This document shows positions 53,893 to 64,000 of a DNA stretch of 64,000 nt, one piece after another. The first letter of the stretch is position 1; the number at the start of each line of letters is the position of its first letter. The stretch is taken from assembly GCA_947311845.1 (NCBI GenBank), contig CAMZMU010000040.1, forward strand, positions 56,252,330-56,316,329. Reading direction: 5' to 3'. Both the position numbers and the translations under genes were made by a program. A model generated the notes under the pieces. It worked only from the letters and a program-made list of their open reading frames with translations. It was not told the origin of the DNA and made no database searches. This DNA is from Poa pratensis (taxonomy: Eukaryota; Streptophyta; Magnoliopsida; Poales; Poaceae).

Positions 53893-54692
53893 CAGGACAT
53901 CCGTAGCTTCATTAGATATTCTTCTTTTTTCTCAGGGGATAGTCTTGCATACCAACCTTGCCCACTGGTTTTTTTTGGGCAGAACATTAACTTGATCTGG
54001 ATGAGGTTCGTTACTAACAGGGCTTTCAGCTGTGGTCCCCACATATGGCACACAAAAGATCAATGGATACACAATAGTGAAGATCAGAGAAGATCAATGG
54101 GTAAGCACTGATTATGAATTTCCGGACCGATAGTAGGATTTGAAAGTGTTCTTACAAAGTAAATCCTGTGATGCAGATCATTCTGGTACTTTGTCATTTA
54201 CGCCAACATGCAGCTTTCTTCTGAAGTCGAGAGAATTGTTGTTTTTTTAGGTGTTCTGCTTTCCTCTCATCGAATGGTCCGGTGTACCAATTCTGGCCAC
54301 CCCGTTTATTTTTCCCGACCTGATTGTGTTCAGAGCATTCAGTCGTACATGTTGCATTTGGCGCACCGGAGATAAATATGTAAAACATAAACAGATGGTA
54401 TATAATAACACATGTATCTATAATATATGTGTTTAGTTGGACGGATACCGTTTAGAATAGTCATGGTCGAAGTCTTTTTTTGTTGGCGGACTATACGAAG
54501 CTTTTCGATATATTCTGCTTTTTTCTCACGGGATAGTCTTGCATAGCACTCTTGACCACTGGTCTTTTTCTGATGGCCCTGTTGATCACATGTGATAGCT
54601 GCATCCCCATCCGTAGGGATATTTGTTAGGTCTTTAAACGGGGAGCGATCCCCTGATCCAGATGGCGAGTCGGATGTATGATTATTCTTCAT
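53893..54692 (-). pseudogene. Fragment encoding a thrice-repeated basic motif
   Basis: Reading on the minus strand, SGQECYARLSREKKAEYIEKL (54470-54570) is followed by GGQNWYTGPFDERKAEHLKK (about 54230-54330) and SGQGWYARLSPEKKEEYLMK (about 53893-53970). They lie in separate frames with stops between. The first follows an N-terminal region with SPFKDLTNIPTDGDAAI. The pattern, W/C-Y-x-R-L-S-x-E-K-K-x-E-Y-x-x-K-L, resembles repeat units in plant transposon-associated proteins, but I cannot name a family. Confidence 0.4.
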
Positions 54693-54699
54693 CTAGGGA

Positions 54700-55578
54700 A
54701 GATAACATGGGGTATCAGTTGATATACAAAACATACAAGCATTAAGCATATTGTTAGCAGAAACAATTGTCGTAAAGAAAAACAACATTCTGTCGTTAGC
54801 AGAAACAACATCGTGAACATCAGTGTGTTGATGCCATTGGTGAATTGTCCATCCCTTCTTGTAACATAGGTGTAGGAAAAGTTATTTTATGGTAATACTT
54901 GTGAAATGGTGCACCTAATTAGCGTTTTGTATACGTGCATATCCTTACGAAACAGCAACCATCAGTAGGAAAAGGTCCCCGAGCGATGGAACGGAACTAA
55001 AAAGTTAAGGTCATAAAAATGCAGAAAAGACCACTGGTCCAAAGAATGCAGAAAAGACCAAACTGAAGTTAATCTGTTCGAACTATCTTCCAAAAATATT
55101 TAGCCATGGAGCATTCGATTAAAATATGATACACTGATTCAATTTCAGTTCCCAATTCCAAATAATTATATGTTAAATAAATGTATAAGTGTTAATTCAA
55201 TCTATGATACATCATTATCCATCGTAGAAATAACTTGATTGGTGAAGTAGCGAGGTGACTTTATTTAGCAGAGTGACTAATCATTGCTTTAGTTGCATAA
55301 TTGCACTGTGAATTAAATCATGGTATATTCTCATGCAATAGAAGATGAGCCAAAAGTTACTTGGATTTATTTGAACTTGAAGAGGCCACAATTAAATTTG
55401 GTCTTTCTCAGTAATTCAACATTTGTTGTAGTGATTTATTTTATCTATCACAATACTGCTTTTGAACCACAGAAACTTAAATTTGAGTGATCAAGTATGC
55501 TAGCAGCAGGGACCAACTCAGGCCACAATAGGCAGTATCGCAACGATTCTCCCACATGGCACAGAAGTGGCTATGAAT
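54700..55578. other. AT-rich DNA, nothing recognised
   Basis: No open frame of note and no internal repeats beyond 'gttagcagaaacaa' twice near 54756 and 54796. Confidence 0.35.
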
Positions 55579-56842
55579 CACTACAAGAAATATGTCAACT
55601 AGTGACTCACAAATTTGGTCACTAAAAGGTCATAATTTTTCATCTATGACCTTTTTATGACCAAAATCTGAAGGTCACATACGGAGCGTCTCAAACGGTC
55701 ATATGTGACCTTTTTTTTCGAATTGGTCATAACCATCTATGACCAAATCTGATGGTCATAACTCTTATGACCAATTTTTTTGGTCACGCGATGTCTGGCA
55801 TAGCCACGTCAAATCCTACGTGGCAAATCCTACGTGGCAAATTTGTGACCAAATGAGAAGGTCATGGATAAGAATCAGCCCAGTCCAGTTCGAAAAAATA
55901 AAAATATCTATCATTTAACATATTCAAGCACACTTTTACAATATATTTAAAAAATAAAAATTCAAAATATAATTGAATCAAAACATTTTTTTAAATAGAA
56001 TATGCTTTAAATAATTTAAAACACTTTGCAAATATGGTTTTAGGTTTTTAATAAATAGCCAAAATTTAAATATTTACAATCAAATACTTGGAATAAACAT
56101 TTTATGAGATGAAGGTGTCTCTGAGAAATTTTAAATAAATTGGGGTTATTGAAATACCTTGGATAAAAGAAATTAAACTAAACTCCAATTTTGAATTAAT
56201 GATTACTTGGATATTTAAACTATTAAAGTTTTTTTTGAAGATGCCAAATGTCTCCTATTATTTGATTTCTATTATAATTTTAATGTTTTCTTTTTGTGGC
56301 ATATTTGTGGGTCCCACATGTCATATTTGTGGGTCCCACTTGACAGATGTGTCAACAGTCAACACCTCCTTTCAACAGGTCCCACATGTCAGTGTGGTGA
56401 CACGTAAGCACAAATGACACATAGGCGGTGACATGTAGGCGCGATGAAGTGACATGTAGGCGAGACCGCTGAGGTGTCAGTCCAGTCATACCAACACATC
56501 CTGGTAATGGCTCCCACCTGTCAGCGAGTTCACCATGACTGAATATGGACACGTAAGCGACATATGGCTGCCACGTGGGCATGATTGATGAGGTGGCTGT
56601 CCAATCGTTCCTCATGACCAATCGAAATGGTCGTAAATAAGGTCATACGCAACTGCTGTCTACATTATGACCAATTTGTGTAAATAGATTATGACTTTTT
56701 TGACCAAATTGGTCGTTAATTTTTTGGATTAGGACCCTACAAACCAGCTCATGACCAAGTGGGTTAAAATGGTCATAGATCTATGACCAATATTTTGAAA
56801 GTCACTATCAAAAGGTCACTAGTTGACATATTTCTTGTAGTG
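55579..56842. mobile_element. Non-autonomous CACTA-type element
   Basis: The ends CACTACAAGAAATATGTCAAC (55579) and its inverse GTTGACATATTTCTTGTAGTG (to 56842) match over more than 25 bp. The sub-terminal 200 bp on each side is filled with short direct and inverted copies of 'tatgaccaaatttggtcat'-type sequence, as in CACTA elements. The flanks are AAT and AAC, an imperfect 3-bp duplication. No transposase. Confidence 0.8.
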
Positions 56843-57173
56843 AACCTTCTGACACGGAAACTGAGTGGCATGAAAGCCCTTGGAATGATGCAATATTGAA
56901 ATCACATAGGAATCAGCTGCCTAAAGATCATGGTAGGAATCCCCAAGTTGGTTCTAGAAGGCAAAACACTTCTCTGTGTTAGGGGGAACGTTGGTACCTT
57001 CGTGGAATAGTTTGCTGTTCCGGCCGGAGGCAGCTGAAGTCACGACGGCGCGACGGAGCGCTTAGCTGAAGTTGTAGGCTGCGGGCGAGGTCGGAGACGA
57101 GGGCGGCGAACTCAGGGGCGGCGGTGAGGCCGGCGAACTGAGCGGCGGCCGAGGTCGTAGGCGAGGGCTGCGA

Positions 57174-58424
57174 CAGGGGCGGAGCCAGGATTTGACCATT
57201 GGGAGGGGGGGGGGGGGGGGGGGGGGGAAGACAACGACCACTTAACGGCATCGAAGATTTTTTTTAATGAGCAAACATCACATAAGATACACGAAATATG
57301 ATAATAGATATAGCATAAACATAAAAAATGACACTATGACAATTCATGGTGTCTTTCTCTTCATTTTGTTTATCATACTTTTTTTTAAATAAACAAATTG
57401 TACTTTCAACTTTTCTATACCACTTTTGTCTTTCAATTGTACAGTAGTATACAAGTCGATATGCAATTTCTATTGATCCGACCAAAAGCTAACTAGTGGC
57501 ATGTATGAATTATTGAATTCAGTTGTAATACTAATACACAACGTACCTTAATTAGTATAGACATTTTGTGTGACTAACATTCAGCCTGAGGCAGTAATCA
57601 CATGTTGCATACTGGTTGTGGTCGGCAGACGCGCTAGACGAAGCGCCGGAGAGGCTAAGCAATTGAGGCGGGCAGGCCATATCCTGATCTGATCTGATCT
57701 GGGCGATGATCGGCGAGCCGCTGCGTATGTAGCGGACGAGCGGCGGGCGGGGGCGTATGTACGTGGGCGACGAGCTGCTAGCGGCGGCATGCGGTGCCCT
57801 AGCACGTAGCAGCAAGACACGGGGGGCGTACAAATAGATCAATCGACCAGCGACTTTTGATGCGGGAAACAAAGGCCTATGGGCCACTGGGCTTCAGTTA
57901 GCTGGTCCGGATCTGATTCAGTTAACCATCGCTAATTAATTACGTACTGATCTCCGGCCATTAGAACGCGTACGCTGGAGGAGACGGCTAGAGATTTTTT
58001 ATCCCAACATTGTTACTCCCTCCGTTCGGATTTAATTGACACACATTTTGTTACATATGGATGTATCTAGACATCAAACAAGTATAGATACATCCATATT
58101 TGGACAAAACCAGGTCAATTAATTTGGAACGGAGTGAGTAGATGTCAGCATAATTTGAGGATTGGCCCTATCATAGACGTCTTTACAATTTCTCATCATG
58201 ATATGTAATTCGCCTTTTTACTTTTCGTACTTCTGAACTTGTGAGCAGAGACCGGGTGTAATGCTTAAAACCTCTTTTAAGTAATAAAACTCCCTTTTAT
58301 CAAAAAAAGTAGGTTAGCACCAGTAGCTACTGCCAAAGATTGAGGGGGGCGATCCATTGGGGGGGGGGGGGGGGGGGGGGGGAGGGGGGGTCTAGCCCCT
58401 GCTAGCCCCCTGTCTCCGCCCCTG
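57174..58424. mobile_element. Non-autonomous hAT-type element
   Basis: The ends are CAGGGGCGGAGCCAGG and TGTCTCCGCCCCTG, with an exact 8-bp duplication GGCTGCGA at 57166-57173 and 58425-58432. Those are the signatures of the hAT superfamily. It is 1251 bp with no transposase domain. It contains two long G runs near its ends (57205-57227, 58359-58382) and a nested Stowaway MITE. Confidence 0.85.
58016..58138. mobile_element. Stowaway MITE inside the hAT element
   Basis: CTCCCTCCGTTCGGATTTAA at the left and AATTTGGAACGGAGTGAG at the right, bordered by TA on both sides (58014-58015, 58139-58140). 123 bp. Confidence 0.85.
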
Positions 58425-58925
58425 GGCTGCGAACTCAGGGGCAGCGGGGGCCGAGGTCGTAGGCAAGGGCTGCGAACTCAGGGGCGGCGGCGGCGGCGAA
58501 TTGAGAGGCGGCGGCGGTGAGCTCGGAGGCGACGGGCGTTGCTGGGAATCGGCAGCAGAGGTCGGCGGGCATCAAATGGGGAATCAACAGGAGGTCGTGG
58601 AGAGCGGCCGTTGCGTGAAGGTCGTGATTTGGGCGGGTTTTTTTCCATGTTGATGTTGAAGTTGATTTGCGTTTACTGTTAAACGTGTTTGCGTTAAACA
58701 TTAGAAGGTTGTAGAACATACGATGGATGCGTTGAGCGGATGTGATGCTCTGGATCTCTGCCCTCTGGGTCTTTCTATATTAGTCAAGATTATGGTATTT
58801 TGGTAGTACCGGGCCAATGTGTAAGAATGGCTCCAAAATTATTAATGGGAGGCATCTTTCGCGCTAGATTATTGCTACTCCGTATCTGACGCCATGTCGT
58901 GGAAGAAGGTGCTTGACTAACCATC

Positions 58926-59214
58926 TACTCCATCTGTTCCACAGTATAATACCTTTTTGTCCAAAACTAACTGTCTTAGATTTGCCAAAAAATGGATGTA
59001 TCTAGACATGAAACATGTATAGGTACATCCACTTTTAGGCAAATTTGAGACACTTATTTTGGAACAGAGGGGGTATGTTTTAGATATTTTCCACATTCAC
59101 ATATATACATGTGTATCTAGACACGTTTTAATTTATATATCCACTTCTTTTAATCTGAACCTATACAACATGTAAAACAGCTAAAACATCTTATATTGTG
59201 GAACGGAGAGAGTA
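58926..59214. mobile_element. Stowaway-type MITE(s), probably nested
   Basis: TACTCCATCTGTTCCACAGT at the left and GTGGAACGGAGAGAGTA at the right make an outer pair. An inner end TTTGGAACAGAGGGGGTA stops near 59074. Either one MITE sits in another or two share an end. Confidence 0.6.
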
Positions 59215-59634
59215 CGTTTCTTATCTGGCGCTTGACTAATCATCTAATGTACGATAACGTTTCTTAATCTGGAGCTTGACTAATCATCTACTGTACGAAG
59301 AAGTCTCCAACTCCTCGGCCGGTTACTAACATGTCACGCTCTAATTTCGTCAGAAAGATCGTGAGCAAGTTTGGCAGAGAGGAGCAAAGCTCTCGTGCAT
59401 AGACGTGCGAGGTTGCTCCGCTCTCGCGTCTAATGCTTGGCAGCCACGCTGAACCTGTCACCATCAAATTAACAAGCACTGGACAAAATCTGGACTCAAA
59501 TTGCTGCGAAGATTCAACAGATTTTATTGCAGTTGCCGTAAATACCCTGTATCTTCTCCCTCTGCTTCCTAACCATCTTGCTGCTCAAGTCTTCAGCTGT
59601 ACTAGCTGAGTAGCTGCTAGTAGAGCTGATAAGG

Positions 59635-61720
59635 ATGGAGAAGCCTAGTGTAGACGAGCCCCTGCTCATCGCCACCGGAGCCGAGAAGGACAGCGAGAAT
59701 GCCGCGGCAGCGGAGGCGAAGCGCCTGCTGCGGCTGGCGGGGCCGCTGGTGCTGAGCAGCATCCTCCAGTTCGCGCTACAGCTGGTGTCCGTGATGTTCG
59801 TGGGCCATCTCGGCGAGCTTCCCCTCGCCGGCGCCTCGCTCGCCACCTCCCTTGCCAACGTCACCGGCTTCAGCTTGCTTGTAAGCATCTACTACACATT
59901 TACTAGAGTACAAGTGAGTCTCAGTTAGCATGTACGGAGTAGGTGCTCTGTTTGCATGAATGACCAAACCGAGCTGCAGGTTGGCATGGCGGGCGCGCTG
60001 GAGACGCTGTGCGGGCAGGCGTTCGGCGCGCGGCAGTACCACCTCCTGGGCGTCTACAGCCAGCGGGCGATGGTGGTGCTCGCGCTGGCCTGCGTTCCCA
60101 TCGTCGTCCTCTGGGCCAACACCACCCGGATCCTCCTGTTCCTCGGCCAGGACCCGTCCATCGCCGCCGAGGCCGGCGCCTACGCGCGCTGGCTCATCCC
60201 GTCCCTCGTCCCGTACGTGCCGCTCGTGTGCCACATCCGGTTCCTGCAGACGCAGAGCATCGTCGTGCCGGTGATGGCCAGCTCCGCCGTCACGGCGCTG
60301 ACCCACGTCCTCGTGTGCTGGTCGCTGGTGCACAAGGCTGGCTTGGGAAGCAGAGGCGCGGCGCTGAGCGGCGGCGTCTCCTACAGCATCAATCTGGCCG
60401 TGCTGACCCTGTACACGAGGCTGTCGGGAGCTTGCGAGAGGACGTGGACTGGGTTCTCCATGGAGGCCTTCAGGGAGCTGCGCCAGTTCGCGGAGCTCGC
60501 CTTCCCGTCGGCCATGATGGTTTGGTGAGACAAATCAAATTTGCAACTCTTCTTGCTTGGTCATCACGTCCATAGGATTCAACTAATCAATGGAAAATTA
60601 CTTGTACGTTTGTGCAGCTTGGAGTGGTGGTCGTTTGAACTGCTTGTGCTGCTCTCTGGTCTTCTGCCTAATCCTAAGCTTGAAACCTCAGTCTTGTCCA
60701 TATGGTAACCAACAAACTTTTAGCATGTACTATTACAAACTACAATCCAAGATTTCTTTTTCTTTGCCATTTCCTTCTTTCTAAGGTCCGCATCATTGAA
60801 TCATGCAGTCTTAATACGAGTGATCTCTTGTACATGGTGCCATTTGGTCTCTGCACAGCCATAAGGTACCTTGAGACTAACTTCACAACCACAATGTTGA
60901 ATGCTTTCTCCATTTCTATACTTTGATTGGTCTATCCCTGCAAATAACTACAGCACACGCGTTTCCAATGAACTTGGTGCCGGTAAGCCTCAGGCAGCAA
61001 GGCTGGCGACCAGACTAGTCGTATGTATGGCCATATTTGAAGGCTCAGTGATCGCTGTTACAATGATTCTGCTACGCAATATCTGGGGCTATATGTACAG
61101 CAATGAGGAGGAAGTTGTCACTTACATCGCCCGGATGATACCTGTTCAGGCGTTTTCCTTCTTCCTAGATGGACTCCATAATTCCCTTACAGGTACGAGC
61201 ATAGGTGAACGCTCCCCGTGTTTCAAATATTGCAACAAAGAACGATCTGGAACCATGATTATCTGAGCATTTCAGGTGTGCTAACTGGATGTGGTAAGCA
61301 GAAGATCGGTGCACGAGTCAATCTCGCTGCCTTCTACTTGGCAGGCATCCCTTTGGCCGTGGTACTTGCATTTGCCCTGCATCTGAATGGAATGGTATGT
61401 ACCCTGTCAGCATCTTATGAATGGTACCAATCAACTATTAATTATGTCTGAAAAAACGAATTAATTTGGTGTGTGTGCTTTCAACAGGGGCTTTGGATCG
61501 GCATCGTTTGCGGCAGCCTCACGAAGTTTCTGTTGCTCTCGTGGATCGTACTTTCAATAAACTGGGAAAAGGAAGTAAGAACTTGCAATTCGTGTATATA
61601 TCACCAGATATTTTGCTTTGTACTGCAGCAGTATCTGATGCATCTTCTTGTTTTTCCATTTGAGTTCAGGCATTTAGGGCAAAAGACATGGTGTTAGGAT
61701 TTTCTCTTCCAGTTGCATGA
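59635..61720 (+). CDS. MATE-family efflux transporter (DTX type), eight exons
   Basis: Multi-antimicrobial-extrusion transporters export flavonoids, alkaloids, citrate or hormones across plasma or vacuolar membrane by proton exchange. Exons: 59635-59880, 59980-60524, 60618-60704, 60809-60865, 60954-61192, 61276-61394, 61488-61574, 61670-61720. All have GT-AG borders and consistent phase, giving 476 residues, normal for the family. Visible family blocks are [29 protein letters not shown], shown here as its parts [11 protein letters not shown] and [11 protein letters not shown], then [69 protein letters not shown] and [13 protein letters not shown]. Twelve hydrophobic segments are expected and the pattern fits. 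The protein ends [12 protein letters not shown]. The substrate cannot be inferred. Confidence 0.93.
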
Positions 61721-61848
61721 AGATAATAGATCATGCCGCAGAATTGTTGCGCTTGTGATGCGACTAAACATGCAATCAAGTGGAAATTGATTGATATATA
61801 GCTAATCCCTTTAGCTCCGAAGACAAGAGAGGCAATGATTTTTAAGTA

Positions 61849-62082
61849 CTCTCCCTGTCCACAAATAAGTGTACCCTTAGGTTTTATTGTAAGTCAAACT
61901 TTATTAAATTTGACTAACTTTATAGAAAAAATAGCAATATTTAAACACTAAATTAATATTTATAGATGCATTGTGGGATATATTTATAGAAAACTGAACT
62001 ACAAATTTTAATGAGCTTGGTTAAACTTATTTTTTTACTTAGGACAAAACCTAAAAGTATACTTATTTGTGCACGGAAGGAG
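61849..62082. mobile_element. Stowaway MITE downstream of the MATE gene
   Basis: CTCTCCCTGTCCACAAATAA at the left and TTATTTGTGCACGGAAGGAG at the right, with TA on both sides. 234 bp. It begins 128 bp after the stop codon, so it may lie in the 3' UTR. Confidence 0.8.
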
Positions 62083-62084
62083 TA

Positions 62085-63484
62085 ACCAGCATGATTGATA
62101 TTTACAATACTTTTGAATATTTTCCATTATTCATAAATATTTGATGGTTGGATGTGTAGAAGGTTTTTGTGGTGAACCACATAATAGAACCACTCAAAGC
62201 TCGATAGCAGTTTTTTTTCTTCCTCCGAGTTCCAACAATTCATAATTTTAATGAAGTTCGAAAAAATTCGGGCAACATTCACGTATTTACATGTATGCAC
62301 TATGAATCTACACAATTCCAAAATCTTAAGAAATAGGATTAAACTAATAAAATAGAAAAAAAATGAATGATACAAAATATGTGAAATTCTAGTGTGTATT
62401 CGATAAATTTGTAAATAAATTCTCAAAACATATTTTATTATATATTTCGTAAAATAAAATTAGAAACCCACAGATCGTAATGAGCCGCCGGCCGGCACAT
62501 TACGCTCAAGACAGCTTTAAAACACGTACGGACACCATTGCATCATGACCTCCTCTCTTGTGGGGTAGGGGGGGGGGGGGGGGGGGGGGGTTGTCTATGC
62601 AAGTGTTAGAGCGGATTTTCAAAACCTTCAACAATAGTCCAGCTTGTGCATGTTCGCTTTTTTTTGCAAATCCTTACATGTGAAAAAATTAGACGTGTAT
62701 GGTGAAGCTAGAAAAAATGGCTCTAAGAATCTTCATATAGCTTAAAGTTTTTTCACCGATATTTATGGTTTTATATTGTCGGTTCGATGGAAAAGATGTA
62801 ATTTGTTTGATTAATCAATTAAGTCAAGATTTCTTCTTGGTGATCATTTGTCTCAATTATTGTTTTATCGATCACATATGGGGTGTTCCATTCCGAGTTT
62901 TTGACTTCATCCATCATGTGCCATTTACCGCTACCCCTCGCCTCTTTATTGTCTCCCATATGAATACCATATCCCTCGTCTCGTCACTCTATTGTTTGGA
63001 CGGGTAACCATGTTGGCCGTATGTGTTCTCGAGGTTGTCGTGTTCTACGAAAGTCAGCGATGGTGTTTGTATAGTTTCTCATCAATTAACAGGGCAACTA
63101 TTTCCTCTTCATTATTTTTAAGCGTCTCTTATCTTTATTTAAGATGGATACCTTTTGGGTACTCGGTTTCCAAAAACAAAACTTAAGACTAGTATTATCT
63201 ACCAGGCCGCGGATGACCGGCCCGGCAATTACCTCGATTCTCCTCGAAAGCTATTCGGCCCACGGCAAACCGAAACATCCGATCACGCATGACGCTCCTC
63301 CGTGGAACCACGTCAGGCGTCCGACCTGCCTGCCTCCCATTGGCCGGCGCCACCACCGTCGATCACGACCCCCGCGCCCTCCGATCACGCGCCTCCCGTA
63401 CCAACTGACGGCGCAGATCTCACCCGCCACCGCTTCAAGTCTGCAGCCACTGACCAGACGACGGAAGCTCAGCGGAAGGTGAAG
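62085..63484. other. Intergenic DNA between the MATE and canopy-like genes
   Basis: AT-rich to about 63200, with a run of 23 G (62568-62590). Then comes a GC-rich leader region before the next ATG. No gene recognised. Confidence 0.4.
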
Positions 63485-64000
63485 ATGGCGAGAGGAAGCG
63501 CCGTGGTGGTGGCAATTGCCGCGGTGACCTTGGCCGTCCTGCTCCTCCTCCACGCCTCCCCCGCGGCGGAGGCGGCGGGGCAGAAGAAGGCGGCGACGGC
63601 CGCGAGGCGGGAGGACGTCCCGTACATCCGGTGCCAGGTCTGCGAGAGGATCGCGCGGCAGATCTCCGCGCAGGTCGCCGCGAAGCAGCAGGACCTACCG
63701 CCCTCCAAGAAGGTACTCTACTCTTCTGCTGATGCGCCCGCGGCGTCTGGTTTGGCTGATGAGCTGAGAGTTTGTGTGCGGCACTGCAGGTGCCGGAGAT
63801 CGAGATCATCGACATCGCGGAGAATGTGTGCAACTTGAAGAAGCAGGAGGCCGACTGGATGCTCCGGATCGATATCGTCGAGAAAGGCGATAAGCTCGAG
63901 GTAAATTTGAACTCTCTTGTCTTTGGCTGGAGTCGATGCGGATCCGTGAGTTGTGGATGCTTGCGAAATCTGTAAGTGGAATTTGCTTTAGTTGGGTGTG
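63485..64000 (+). CDS. Canopy/DUF3456 (MSAP-like) secretory protein, first two exons
   Basis: Exon 1 (63485-63712) encodes a signal peptide (MARGSAVVVAIAAVTLAVLL to about residue 30), then DVPYIRCQVCERIARQISAQ with the first two cysteines of a saposin-like fold (residues 50 and 53). Exon 2 (63790-63900) gives VPEIEIIDIAENVCNLKKQE and DWMLRIDIVEKGDKLE. Both borders are GT-AG in phase 0, and the next donor is GTAAAT at 63901. The family (TLR4 regulator and MIR-interacting MSAP; Arabidopsis has a single close homologue) is an ER-lumen protein of uncertain role in plants, related to folding helpers in animals. The rest lies beyond the window. Confidence 0.85.

Larger units (their letters stand above)
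56979..58720 (-). other. GC-rich sequence split by the hAT element, possible gene 5' end
   Basis: On the minus strand from 58719 a frame runs to LCCRFPATPVASELTAAA and PEFAALAYDLG, then meets the hAT. On the other side (57170-56985) similar words recur (APEFAALVSDLARS). This is an Ala/Glu-Phe-rich tandem repeat, not a recognisable protein. It might be a GC-rich leader. Confidence 0.25.

Noticed and set aside
55579..56842. Reading the CACTA element's repeats as a CRISPR-like array
   Set aside because: The repeats are short, irregularly spaced, in both orientations, and in plant nuclear DNA.
1845..61720. A metabolic gene cluster made of sulfotransferase, BAHD and MATE genes
   Set aside because: The genes are separated by tens of kilobases of transposons. 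No core biosynthetic enzyme is present, and nothing in the sequence shows co-regulation.
1..64000. tRNA, rRNA or other structural RNA genes
   Set aside because: The only tRNA-like sequences are the 18-nt tRNA-Asp complements used as primer sites; no cloverleaf was found.

Overview
This is plant nuclear DNA, almost certainly from a large-genome grass of the Triticeae type (wheat, barley, Aegilops). I base that on GC-rich grass-style coding sequence, plant introns, Stowaway-type MITEs with CTCCCTCCG ends, and retrotransposons nested inside other transposons. There are no bacterial features. Roughly four fifths of the window is mobile DNA or its debris, with a few host genes between.

Host genes. 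A cytosolic sulfotransferase (1845-2907, minus) is interrupted by two one-base gaps. A complete BAHD acyltransferase (9794-11191, minus) is followed by a tandem paralogue whose two halves lie about 33 kb apart (12555-13547 and 46083-46489, both minus). A complete eight-exon MATE transporter (59635-61720, plus) and the first two exons of a canopy/DUF3456-type secretory protein (63485 onward, plus) lie at the right end. A BTB/POZ pseudogene (51086-51390) and several isolated exon-like fragments are also present.

Central element. The paralogue is split by one Mutator-like element (MULE), 13548-46082, with inverted ends of about 108 bp and a perfect 9-bp target duplication (GACATGAGG). It carried a GRF zinc-finger gene (plus, left), a short gene of unknown function (minus, middle) and a mudrA-type transposase (minus, right), so the two outer genes face each other. 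Later insertions swelled it from about 8 kb to 32.5 kb: LTR retrotransposon A (14603-21774, TSD CTCGG, LTRs nearly identical), a solo LTR (22697-24442, TSD GGGAG), a 5'-truncated LINE (25969-27805, 15-bp TSD), and LTR retrotransposon B (30701-44512), which sits inside the transposase gene and itself holds a LINE with both reading frames open (about 32650-39907).

Right flank (46.1-59.6 kb). This part holds a TRIM-like miniature retroelement, a 2.3-kb near-palindrome (51525-53812), a CACTA-type element (55579-56842), a hAT-type element with an 8-bp TSD (57174-58424) and several Stowaway MITEs.

The host genes do not form an obvious pathway. Sulfotransferase, acyltransferase and MATE transporter are all common in specialised metabolism, but nothing in the sequence links them functionally. 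Retrotransposons A and B lack any gag-pol region I can recognise. They share a tRNA-Asp primer site, related small reading frames and a pair of stem-loops, so they look like related parasites of an autonomous family.
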